Source: Paenibacillus sonchi (GTDB taxonomy: Bacteria; Bacillota; Bacilli; Paenibacillales; Paenibacillaceae). Taken from it: 64,000 nucleotides of DNA. Positions within the stretch are counted from its first letter, which is position 1; the number at the start of each line of letters is the position of its first letter. The stretch is from the NCBI RefSeq assembly GCF_016772475.1, contig NZ_CP068595.1, positions 806,001 to 870,000 on the forward strand, read 5' to 3'. The translations under genes were made by a program, and so were the position numbers. The notes below the pieces were generated by a model that worked only from the letters and a program-made list of their open reading frames with translations, was not told the DNA's origin and did not search any database. Below, piece by piece: positions 54,160 through 63,155 of this stretch.

Positions 54160-55296
54160 TTAAGGTTTAACGGCATTACGGATGGCTTCAACCTCAGAGG
54201 TTTCCATGCCCATTGCGTTGTCGACCGTAATTTCCTTGTTGATCAGCTTTTGCTTCACTTCTTCCACTTTGGCCTGCAGGTCTGCCGGAAATACATTCTT
54301 GTAAATGTCGTTCTCAGCGATGCCTACGCCATCTTCCACAAAGCCCAGCACATCGCGTTTGCCCATCTCCAGCGTGCCGTCCTGCAGTTTTTTCACTGCG
54401 CCAAGAATGGCCATGTCGATCTTTTTAATAGCGGAGGTGACAATCAGATTGGCTTTTTCGCTGTCCGTGTCCTTGAGCAGCATCGCCTGGTCGGAATCGA
54501 CGCCGATCGCGTATTTGGTCTTCTCCTTCGCTGCATCAAAAATGCCAAGCCCCGTGCCGCCCGCGACGTTGAAAATCACATCCACGCCCGAGTTATACTG
54601 GATCAGCGACAATTCCTTGCCCTTCGCCGGGTTCACAAAGTCGCCCGCATACGATACGGCCACCTTCACATCGGGATCTACATACTGCGCTCCCTGAATG
54701 TAGCCGACGAGAAAGGCGTTGATTCCGGGAATATCCATCCCGCCTACGAATCCGATCACGTTCTCCTTGTTGGCGTTTGGCATATCGGATTGTGTAGCAA
54801 GCGCCGCTACCGCTCCTGCCAGGAATGAAACCTCATTAGTCGAATAGGACATGTTGTACATATTCTCTGGTGCTTCTTCGATGTCGGTGTCGTAGTTGAT
54901 GAATTTTTTGTCCGGATTTGCTTCCGCTGTCGCATTGAACATTTCGGTAATTTCCGATCCGCCGGAGATCACAACATCCCAATCTTCAGCAGCGATATCG
55001 TTAAAAGTCGGCTCCCATTTTGTCTTGTCCGCGCCCATTTCCACGACTTTCGTCTCCGCGCCAAGCTCGTCCTTCACCTTCTGCAGGCCGCTGTTGGCTG
55101 CATCAAAAAACGACTTATCCCCCAGTGTTCCCGGAATCAGCAGCACAACCTTCAGCTTGTCCCCTGCGGCAGCTTCTCCGCCCTCCGCATTCGTTCCCGT
55201 ATTGGCAGCATTTTTATTGCCGGACGAATTGCTTCCGCAAGCCGTAACCAGTACCATTACCGCCAGCAACAATAAAGCGAGCACATTCTTTTTCAT
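54160..55296 (-). CDS. nupN: BMP-family nucleoside-binding lipoprotein (NupN-like)
   Basis: A 378-residue lipoprotein (lipobox VTAC, Cys20) of the basic membrane protein family. Typical segments are LIPGTLGDKSFFDAANSGLQ, ITEMFNATAEANPDKKFINY, GFVGGMDIPGINAFLVGY and VIFNVAGGTGLGIFDAAK. PnrA/BmpA/NupN proteins bind purine nucleosides. It is the first gene of the operon; no purine riboswitch was seen upstream, and an AraC regulator lies divergent to it. Confidence 0.92.
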   Translation of the reverse strand: MKKNVLALLLLAVMVLVTACGSNSSGNKNAANTGTNAEGGEAAAGDKLKVVLLIPGTLGDKSFFDAANSGLQKVKDELGAETKVVEMGADKTKWEPTFNDIAAEDWDVVISGGSEITEMFNATAEANPDKKFINYDTDIEEAPENMYNMSYSTNEVSFLAGAVAALATQSDMPNANKENVIGFVGGMDIPGINAFLVGYIQGAQYVDPDVKVAVSYAGDFVNPAKGKELSLIQYNSGVDVIFNVAGGTGLGIFDAAKEKTKYAIGVDSDQAMLLKDTDSEKANLIVTSAIKKIDMAILGAVKKLQDGTLEMGKRDVLGFVEDGVGIAENDIYKNVFPADLQAKVEEVKQKLINKEITVDNAMGMETSEVEAIRNAVKP

Positions 55297-55623
55297 TGTC
55301 TAAGTTCACACCCCTGTTTGTATTGGATTAACGCTGAACCAATAGCATAATGTCCCAATTGCACGTTTTGTTAACCGGGCAGCAGGAAGCAGCATTCATG
55401 AAAGACGGTTGAAATTCTGAAAATTAGCAAATTACTATGAAAAACAAACATTACGTGTTACATTCCCACCTTAAACCGGGTAAATTCCGAACAAGATGGC
55501 CAGTCCAGTTGTGAATCTTCGGTTTAATTGATAAGATCATAACAAATGAAAACATAAATATTTATATATTTTCGGTCAACTTTTTGTACGATTCGGCTAA
55601 AAGACGATAAACGGAGGTTCATC
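55297..55623. other. Divergent promoter region of nupN and the AraC gene
   Basis: A 327-base AT-rich gap that must hold both promoters. No riboswitch, catabolite-response element or clear operator was recognised. Confidence 0.4.
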
Positions 55624-56378
55624 ATGGATCGGGTCCTATATATTGTAAATGCAGAGCATGAAGCGAATACTTATATTCCGCCGCATCAGCATGAATGTTT
55701 TGAGCTGGTCTATTATATCCACGGTCATGGGACTACGAGTATTGGACCGCGCAGCTTTCATTTCCGTCCCTTCACCTTTGCCCTGATCCCGCCCAATTTC
55801 AAGCATGACGAAAATCATCAGCCAAGCCCGGAGGTTCTCTTCGTTGGCTTCCACTGCGGAAATCCGATTATCAATACACTGTCCGGTGTCTACGATGACG
55901 ATAAGGAACATACCGTGCTGCAAACACTGCTGCGGATGAACGAAGAGTTCAAGCGCAAGCGCGACGGGTTCGCCGAGCTGCTGAATCTGCAGATGAGCGA
56001 AGTCACTGTGTATCTCCAGCGGCTGCTTGCCGCGTCGGATTTTCATTCTCCGGCAGAAGACCAAATGCAGTATGTACTGAATTATATGAACGAGCATTAC
56101 CGCCACAAGCTTTCGATCACATCGCTGGCTGAAATGTCCGGTTACAGCTATGACCGGTTCCGGCATCTGTTTAAGGAAAGATTTGGCCATTCCCCCACCG
56201 TTATCTTTTACTGAAGCGCCTGGATTATGCCAAGTCCCTGCTGCTGCATACCCAAATGCATATCTCCGGGGTATCTGCGGCTGCCGGGTTCGTGAACGAT
56301 GCCCAATTCTGCAATATGTTCAAAAGAGAGATCGGCCTCTCCCCGCGCACTTTCCGCCTCCGGAGCAAGGTCAAATAG
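55624..56378 (+). CDS. AraC-family regulator with cupin-type sensor domain, frameshifted
   Basis: The N-terminal half is an AraC_binding cupin (YIPPHQHECFELVYYIHGHG, then FALIPPNFKHDE); the C-terminal half has two helix-turn-helix units. The frame breaks at the five-C run 56192-56196: FGHSP is followed by TVIFY and a stop. One extra C gives HRYLLLKRLDYAKSLLL and the second unit ISGVSAAAGFVNDAQFCNMF, ending LRSKVK, for a 251-residue protein. CGGAGG precedes the ATG. Being divergent from the nucleoside-uptake operon, it may regulate it. Confidence 0.85.
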
Positions 56379-56551
56379 CAGCTTTTGTGCATAAATGTTG
56401 GATTTGTTCACTCCCCTGAACACCGTCCTGTGCACTTTTCTCATGTTGCTCCACTGTTCTGTTCACGGTGTGAAGCTTATACTGGTACTATGAACAATAG
56501 AGAACAGCCGTGACCGTACATCCGCGTACACAGAGAATTAGGGGGATGCTT

Positions 56552-58781
56552 ATGAGACTGAACAAGGCCGGCAATAAAAGAGCGCTGTACAGCAGAATAT
56601 TGGTCAGTATGACGTTATGTGTGTCCTTAACCTTCCTAGCCTCCACCATCATCTATTACAACTATTATATTGGCGTAGAAAAAACGCAGGCTTTCCGCTC
56701 CGACCTCGGCAATCTCACGCAAACGAGCAAAGAGGTGGTCAACATGACCGATGCGGCGCAATCGCTTTCATTCCAGATCTACCGCAACAGCACCGTTTCC
56801 AAAATTGTGTTCTACGACAAGCCGGATATCTATGATGTCACGGCTGCCATGTCCGAACTGGGGAATTACCTCAGCTCCATGCCGTATATTGAATCCATCT
56901 ATGTCTACAATCCCAAAAGCGCCAGGCTGTACATCGCCTCCTCCCACGGCCAGAACGGCGTCTTTACCGAGCAGGAGCTGGTGGACAGAAATATCCTGGA
57001 TATTCTGAACCACTACCAGGAATACAAGCCGTTCACGCCCATTCCGCGTGTGTATTCCAATGGTGCTGCGGAGAACGGTCAGGTCCGGGCTTATACCTTC
57101 CTGTGCTACGATGCGATTGGCTGGGACAGGGCCATTAATTCAGCCGTAATTGTGAACATTTCCGCTCCCTGGATTAACAAAGAAATCACCAGTCCCGTGG
57201 ACTCCAAGAGCGACACTTTTATTCTTGCGGATCAGGGCAAGCTGCTGTCTGTGGACAGTCTGGAACCACACCGCTTGTCTCCGCTGGAAGCAGCTTGGGT
57301 CCAGCAGCGGATTCAGGGACGGGAGGCCGGTTATTTTATCGGCCAATTCGGCGGGGTCAACTCGCTGATCTCTTATACGGCGCCGGATGATCTAAGCTGG
57401 CAGTATGTGCGCATCACACCGTATGACATCATTATCAAGCAGACCAACAGCATCCGCAACGCCACCCTGCTGATTGCTGCGCTGATTTTCGTAGGAGGCC
57501 TTGCCTTTTCCTGGCTCATGTCGCGCCGAGTGTATCTGCCGATTGACCGGATTGTCCGGGAGATGAATATTCTCGAAGGCGAAAAACGCGACAGCATGTT
57601 CACCATCCGGCAAAATACGCTGCGCGATCTGATTCTCGGCCTCAAGCCGCTGCAATCCATCCAGCAGGTCGAGAAGCTGCGGCAGCTCGGCATTCATTTT
57701 ACCTTCGACGATGATTACCGTTTGATTCTGCTGCGGATTGACAATTACCAGGAGTTCAGAGAGTCCCGCTCCTCGTATCTGCTTGCCTATAAGTTCGCCA
57801 TTATGAACATCGCTTCAGAGATTTGCGGCCAGACCTACCGCGTAGAGACGGTAGATATGAATGATGACGGCATTCTGGTTCTTCTGAATATTGTGGACCC
57901 CAAGGAATACACGGACACAGAACTGATTGAGACGCTGCTCCGCCAGATTCAGCAGGCCTGCTCCGATTATCTGAAGGTCAGCCTGACGCTTGCCTACAGC
58001 CATATAGACCACAATCCCGTGCAGCTGCATCAGCTCTACAAGCAGGTTAGAGAAGCATCGAACCACAGATTGTTCTTCGGCCATGGCTGCATCATCAGCG
58101 CCCAGTCCATCTGTGCCCTTCAAGCTAACATTTATCACTACCCTACCGAAAAAGAGAAAAAGCTCACCGACGCGCTGATGAGCGGCAAAATCGACGAGGC
58201 CCGGGAGCAGTTCAGCAGCATTATCCGGGAGACGGCAGACTATCCGTTTCCATCGGTGCAGCTGGCTGTATCCCGGCTCAGTGTGACGATCAAGGAGATC
58301 CTCATCAACATCCAAAAACGTAACCGTTTACAAAATGAAGGCACTGCTGAGCTGCCAGCTTTGGATTCGGTCGAAACCGTTGATGCGCTGGAGCAGGCCT
58401 TTTTCGCTCTCTTTAGTGAAATGCACGAACAGCTGGCCGAGAAAAAACTCCAAGCAGCATGACCTGGTCCGCCAGATCAATCAAAAGATCAACGAAGCTT
58501 ATATGGAGCCGAGTCTAAGCCTGAACCAGATTGCTGATGAACTGGATATGTCGCCGATCTACATCAGCCGCCTCTATAAGCAGCAGACGCTGACCAGTAT
58601 CGTGGATGTCATTCTGGAGGTGCGGATGCGCGAGGTCTGCAGCCTGCTGGAGAATACCGGTCTGCCGGTGACCACCATCGCCGAACGCTGCGGCTTCACC
58701 AGCAGCTCCTACCTGCACCGGATGTTCAAGCGCAGCTTCGGCACCACCCCTACCGACTACCGGCGTTCCAGGCAGGCATAG
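56552..58781 (+). CDS. Membrane-bound AraC-family regulator with extracellular sensor, frameshifted
   Basis: This large regulator has an N-terminal helix (ILVSMTLCVSLTFLASTIIYY, residues ~16-35), a ~250-residue outer Cache-like sensor, a second helix (NATLLIAALIFVGGLAFSWL), a cytoplasmic HAMP-like and YesN-type linker, and a C-terminal AraC DNA-binding domain (SLNQIADELDMSPIYISRLYK, TTIAERCGFTSSSYLHRMFK). The DNA-binding part is in another frame; the break is in the six-A run 58442-58447 (one A too many, or two missing). ATG 56552 is chosen because AGGGGG lies six bases upstream. Such proteins usually control nearby carbohydrate ABC genes; the LplA/LplC importer 3 kb away is a candidate. Confidence 0.82.
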
Positions 58782-58821
58782 TGTCATCTAAGACACCCCT
58801 TTAGGCTTGTCTTTGTATTAT

Positions 58822-58851
58822 TAGGTCAGCCAGAAACTACTGGTTGGCCTA
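58822..58851 (+). terminator. Terminator after the membrane AraC regulator
   Basis: TAGGTCAGCCAG pairs with CTGGTTGGCCTA (with one G-T and one bulge-like mismatch) and is followed by TTCTTGT. Confidence 0.65.
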
Positions 58852-58983
58852 TTCTTGTATGTGTTTTAATTTAGTTAAAAAAAATCAATCGTTTTGACGG
58901 TCAGCTCCGTCTTACTTGTGAAAACATATTTTGGGGCGACTTCTTCCATAGTGAGGCACAAACAAGGAAGAAGGGGGTGTTGA

Positions 58984-59493
58984 ATGGTGGAGAACATAAT
59001 GAACAAGGCCAATACAGCGGATCTTGCGCTGATGGATGAAGAGGTATTCTTTCAGCGGCTTGCGGGCGAGCACCGGAAACTGTATGCGATCGCGTACAGC
59101 TATCTGCGTTCCGAGGCGGATGCCCTGGAAGCGGTGCAGGAAGCGTCGTGCCGGGCCTGGATGAAGCGCAAAAAGCTCAAAAACGAGCAGGCATTCACGC
59201 CCTGGCTAATCCGGATTACCATCAACTGCTGCATGGATGAGCTGCGGCGCAAAAAGCGCGTCTTTCCGGCGGAGAAGCTGGAGGAGAAGGAAACCCAGGA
59301 GATGAGGAGCAGCGACCGGCTCGATCTGGAGCGGGCGATGAACCGGATGAAGCCGAAATACCGGCATGTCGTGATGCTCAAATATTACCAGGATATGACG
59401 AGTGCCGAAATTGCCAAGGTGCTGAACAAGCCCGAAGGCACGATCAAAACCTGGCTGCGCGAAGGACTCAAGCAGTTGCGGAACTATTTGTGA
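58984..59493 (+). CDS. ECF-type RNA polymerase sigma factor
   Basis: A 169-residue sigma-70 family protein with region 2 (LYAIAYSYLRSEADALEAVQ, EASCRAWMKRKKLKNEQAF, PWLIRITINCCMDELRRKKR) and region 4 (RMKPKYRHVVMLKYYQDMTS, AEIAKVLNKPEGTIKTWLRE). It has no sigma region 3, as expected for ECF factors. Its stop overlaps the frame of the next gene, a DUF4179 membrane protein that would serve as its anti-sigma factor. GGGGG precedes the ATG at good distance. The stimulus and regulon are unknown. Confidence 0.9.
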   Translation: MVENIMNKANTADLALMDEEVFFQRLAGEHRKLYAIAYSYLRSEADALEAVQEASCRAWMKRKKLKNEQAFTPWLIRITINCCMDELRRKKRVFPAEKLEEKETQEMRSSDRLDLERAMNRMKPKYRHVVMLKYYQDMTSAEIAKVLNKPEGTIKTWLREGLKQLRNYL

Positions 59494-59513
59494 ACATGCG
59501 GGAGGTGGCTGAA

Positions 59514-61034
59514 ATGTCTGAGAAAGAAGAGCGCATCCTGAAGCAGGATGCCCAGGAGGTCAATCTAAATGCGGAGACGATTCGGGAAATGAAAATATTT
59601 AATGCAATGCGTAACGGAGTAGCGCAGGGAAAAAAACGCAGCAAGCGGCGTTTCTATTCTTACGGAGCGGGGGCGGTACTGGCCGCGGCGGCAGCCGTCT
59701 TTCTGATCTTCTTCCCCATCGGCCTGCCAGCCGGAGGTACGGACGATTTCGACCCCGGCGGTTCAGTGCAGGCGGCCAGCACCAAAAGCTGGGATGATTT
59801 TGCGGCCTATCGCAACCAGCCATTACACAATCGGCTGGTTGCCGACATACTGGAACGAAATCTGGTCATACCGGTCCGCCAAAGCGCAACAAACAAAGGA
59901 TACCGCATGGATGTGGATGGCGCCGTCACGGATGGCCGTAAAGTGTATATCCTGTTCAGCGTGCACAACGATACGGATAAAGAAATCACACCCGCGGATA
60001 CGAAAATTCAATTCGGGGATTTCGAGGTTCCATATCCGCATCGAGGCGCAGCCCTGGAAATGGCTTACGATAGTGAATCCCGGATTCCGCCCGGCCAAAG
60101 CAAGGATTATATTTATTCCACCAACTATCCGGGTTCCATCGCCTATTCCAAGGATGTGAAGTTCACTCTGATTCTCACCGAAACGTCCGACCAGGCGCTC
60201 GCTTCCAGCAGCAACAAATACCGGACCGGCCTGGAGGTATCGTTCGAGCTTGATCCGGCCAGATTCAAGGACCAAGAGCATACACTGCCTGTGGATCGCA
60301 CGCTGACGGTGGACGGTCAAAAGATCAAAGTGCTCCAGGTGGAGTATACTCCGCTTAATACCTATGTCGATCTGGAGTATGACAAGGCGAACACCAAACG
60401 GATTTTCAGCCTGCTTAATCCTGTTCTGATCGCAACCACCGGGAGTCAAACCGATAAATTGGTTTATCCGGGCAGAATCACGGCCGATAATTCCGAGGTG
60501 TACAAAGACCAATCGCAGGCAACGCTGGTGTTCAAGCATACCGGGCTTAACCAGCCGGATTCCGCCTCGCTGAAGATTGCCGGTATCTCGGCCCTGGAGC
60601 CGGACCGCATGAAATTTGCGGTCGATCTGAACAAGCAGCAAGTTATTGAAGCCCCGACAAACGATTGGGAAATTGTCACATCCAAGCAAGAACATAATGC
60701 AACAGAGGCAGAGATTCTGCTCCGGCGCAAAGTGACCAACCTGTTTTATTATACCGATTCGCAAGGGGCGGTGCAGGCGGAGTACATCGGCGCAAGCCTG
60801 GCCGACAAATTTACCGATGCGAAGGGCCAGGTGCATGAAAGAACGAATCGGGAAACTGCACTACACAATTTCGGCGGCACCACGATCTCTAGTGATGGTA
60901 CGGGTATGGATGAGATGAGTTTATTTTTTGACAGTCAAGCTGCAGATTACCCGCAGCCGCTTACCCTATCAGTTGAACGCATCTGGAATCCAATTTTGGA
61001 GACGCAGAGTATCGAGCTGTTCTCCAAGAAATAG
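59514..61034 (+). CDS. DUF4179 membrane protein, putative anti-sigma factor
   Basis: The 506-residue protein has a short cytoplasmic N-terminus (about 45 residues), one membrane helix (AGAVLAAAAAVFLIFFPIGL), then a DUF4179 domain (LHNRLVADILERNLVIPVRQ region; GYRMDVDGAVTDGRKVYILF) and a long outer beta-rich region. This layout is that of the single-pass anti-sigma proteins paired with ECF factors in Paenibacillus and Clostridia. The start at 59514 has GGGAGGTG upstream; an earlier GTG at 59490 overlaps the sigma stop. It probably holds the sigma factor at the membrane until an outside signal arrives. Confidence 0.85.
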   Translation: MSEKEERILKQDAQEVNLNAETIREMKIFNAMRNGVAQGKKRSKRRFYSYGAGAVLAAAAAVFLIFFPIGLPAGGTDDFDPGGSVQAASTKSWDDFAAYRNQPLHNRLVADILERNLVIPVRQSATNKGYRMDVDGAVTDGRKVYILFSVHNDTDKEITPADTKIQFGDFEVPYPHRGAALEMAYDSESRIPPGQSKDYIYSTNYPGSIAYSKDVKFTLILTETSDQALASSSNKYRTGLEVSFELDPARFKDQEHTLPVDRTLTVDGQKIKVLQVEYTPLNTYVDLEYDKANTKRIFSLLNPVLIATTGSQTDKLVYPGRITADNSEVYKDQSQATLVFKHTGLNQPDSASLKIAGISALEPDRMKFAVDLNKQQVIEAPTNDWEIVTSKQEHNATEAEILLRRKVTNLFYYTDSQGAVQAEYIGASLADKFTDAKGQVHERTNRETALHNFGGTTISSDGTGMDEMSLFFDSQAADYPQPLTLSVERIWNPILETQSIELFSKK

Positions 61035-61121
61035 AAGCTTACCGCAGATATCGCAAAAGCGTGTATCCCTTAGAATAGATAATCTCCAGATACTCGGACT
61101 CGGAGACACACTCTTCCCTCC

Positions 61122-61160
61122 TCCCCTTTGTCCCGAAAGATGACAAAGGGGCTCTTTGTC
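61122..61160 (+). terminator. Terminator of the sigma/anti-sigma operon
   Basis: CCCCTTTGTC pairs perfectly with GACAAAGGGG around a 9-base loop, followed by CTCTTTGTCTTG. Confidence 0.8.
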
Positions 61161-61204
61161 TTGTCCTGATGAACTTAGGAATTACCATAAAGGTGTATAG
61201 TAAC

Positions 61205-61323
61205 GGAGGGGAAGTTTGGAACTGTAGGAGCGAACGCGTCCGCCTTTATGTTTGGATTTCTACCGCAATCGCGGTATGAATGAGGAAATCCAAACATAAC
61301 AGCGGCCGGAAGTCCAAACATTC
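61205..61323 (-). repeat. ~120-nt structured dispersed repeat, copy 3
   Basis: The reverse complement aligns closely with 47570-47689. Its inner stem reads TTATGTTTGGATTTC / GAAATCCAAACATAA, a perfect pairing whose bases differ at several pairs from the other copy. Confidence 0.85.
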
Positions 61324-61393
61324 CCTGGAGTTACGACCAGCACCAAGTATGACAGCTCCTATGTTCATCAGGACTTCATCCAAACAGCAAGAA

Positions 61394-61421
61394 GCCCCGC
61401 CAGCCAACAGGCTTTCGGGGC
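61394..61421 (-). terminator. Terminator of the lplA-like gene
   Basis: GCCCCG pairs with CGGGGC around a loop that itself has AGCC/GGCT; on the minus strand TTCTTGCTG follows. It lies just after the binding-protein stop. Confidence 0.65.
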
Positions 61422-61428
61422 AACTCCT

Positions 61429-63027
61429 TTACTTAATACCTTTTTCAGCAGTATAAGCGTTCCACTGCTTCGTCCATTCGGCCTGAATCTTTTCCAGACC
61501 CGCCTGTTTGGCCTTCTGCATAAAGGTTTCCAGCCCTTTGTCCACATCCGCTACCAGTCCCGCCTCCAGCGGAAACAGGTACTGCTTCTCTACCTGCTCC
61601 AGGGCGGCTTTCTCTGCCTGATAAGAGGTGTAGTCCTCGGCAAATCCCAGGAACAGGTCCGGCTTCTGGATCTTGTCCAGCTCCTCAAAAATTGCCTTCA
61701 CCCCGTCAAAGCCCTTGTCGAACAACATGAATTCCGGATTTCTCCACGCCCAGCCGTTCATGCCTTCCCGGGTGAAGCCATTGGATGTGCTCGTGCCGAC
61801 CAGCTTGTAATAGCCGTCCTCCACCGTGTAGTTCTTGCCTTCAATTCCGTATTGCGTCAACTGGTTATACCGTTTGTCCAGAACCAGCTTCTGATAGAAA
61901 GCGAGTGCCCGCTCGGGATTTTTGCTGCTCTTCGGAATCGCAAAACCATTGTGTATAGGATGTACGGGTGTTGCATAACCTGTGGTTTTGCCGAACGGAT
62001 AGTAGGCCAGCTCCCAATCGGGATGTGTGGTGCTGATCTTCATCTTCATGTCATTATAGCGCGTCGGGTTATCCCCGAACATGCTGGCTGCTTTGCCGGA
62101 AGTAATCGGGTCCTGCATCGTATCCTTGATATTCAGCACATTCTTGGGAATAAAACCTTTGTCTGCCCAGCGCTTCATGGTTTTCAGTTCTTCTTTTTGC
62201 TCATCGGAGCCCCAGTAGGAGTACACTGTAGTTGGCGATTCATACTTCACGCCCATGCCGTACGGCAGAGCGCCAACCATTTTGTTCAGCTCGGTATAAA
62301 TGTAATGAAGATTGTTCCCAATATCACTGTTCAGGGACATTGGCATCAAATCCGGCTCGTTTTTGGCAATGCCGTCCATGTAGGCTTCATAGCTGGCCAG
62401 ATCCGTTGGGGCTGGAAGATTATATTTCTTGCGCAGATCCTCACGGTATACAAAACCGTTGGTCACATATTCTTTATAGGTTGCGGGAACGGTGTAGATT
62501 TTGCCGTCCACCTTCACATCTTCCCACATGGTTTCAGGAACGAATTTCTGCAGCTCCGGAGCAGCTTTGGGCAGCAGATCATCCAGCGGCAGGAAGGCGC
62601 CCCGTTTGGCATAGGATTGGTACTGGGTCCAGTCCGCTGTAAAAATCAGATCAATCGCCTGGCCCGAAGAGAGCAGCAGCTTGTATTTCTGATCCCAGTC
62701 CGTCCAGCTCGTATAGTTGAACTTCACGGTAGCATTCAGTTCCTCCTGGGCCATCTTGTTGATTTCATCCTGAATGACCGGCAGATCCTTGGGAGCGTCG
62801 CCAAGCATGTAGAACTGCAGCTCCACCTTCTTCGAGGTGTCAATTCCGGTGTCCGCTGCGGCTGCGGCGTTGCCCTCTGTTTTCACGGCTGTATTGCTTC
62901 CGCCCTCTGTCCCCGCGCTGTCTTTGTTCCCGTTACTGTTATTGCCGCCGCATCCCGCAAGAAGCGAAAGGGCCAGCGCAGCCATTGTAAGCGTTACTAG
63001 TGTTTTTCTGCCTGTTGTCTTTTTCAT
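61429..63027 (-). CDS. LplA-like extracellular solute-binding lipoprotein
   Basis: A 532-residue family-1 binding protein (lipobox LAGC, Cys26). The mature N-terminus (KVELQFYMLGDAPKDLPVIQ) and LDDLLPKAAPELQKFVPETM belong to the LplA/YtcQ group, which binds oligosaccharides from plant cell walls or similar glycans. AGGAGGGTTCAT precedes the ATG. It lies downstream of an LplC-like permease on the same strand, so the rest of the importer lies beyond the window edge. The ATPase is probably the shared MsmX-type protein. Confidence 0.9.
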   Translation of the reverse strand: MKKTTGRKTLVTLTMAALALSLLAGCGGNNSNGNKDSAGTEGGSNTAVKTEGNAAAAADTGIDTSKKVELQFYMLGDAPKDLPVIQDEINKMAQEELNATVKFNYTSWTDWDQKYKLLLSSGQAIDLIFTADWTQYQSYAKRGAFLPLDDLLPKAAPELQKFVPETMWEDVKVDGKIYTVPATYKEYVTNGFVYREDLRKKYNLPAPTDLASYEAYMDGIAKNEPDLMPMSLNSDIGNNLHYIYTELNKMVGALPYGMGVKYESPTTVYSYWGSDEQKEELKTMKRWADKGFIPKNVLNIKDTMQDPITSGKAASMFGDNPTRYNDMKMKISTTHPDWELAYYPFGKTTGYATPVHPIHNGFAIPKSSKNPERALAFYQKLVLDKRYNQLTQYGIEGKNYTVEDGYYKLVGTSTSNGFTREGMNGWAWRNPEFMLFDKGFDGVKAIFEELDKIQKPDLFLGFAEDYTSYQAEKAALEQVEKQYLFPLEAGLVADVDKGLETFMQKAKQAGLEKIQAEWTKQWNAYTAEKGIK

Positions 63028-63155
63028 ATGAACCCTCCTAAACGTTTTGTAAGCCTAGCTCCCTGAATTCACCTCGTACAAAACTGTCTTCATCTTGTAA
63101 CTCTATGTTAGCCGAATAACAAAAGCCCGGTAATGGTGCTTTCTGCCATACGGTT

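Larger units (their letters stand above)
61035..61428. other. Gap between the DUF4179 gene and lplA-like gene
   Basis: Holds a plus-strand terminator (61122-61160), the third copy of the ~120-nt structured repeat (61205-61323) and a minus-strand terminator (61394-61421). No gene is supported. Confidence 0.6.

Noticed and set aside
55297..55623. Purine riboswitch before nupN
   Set aside because: The conserved purine-aptamer ends and loop sequences are absent on the minus strand.
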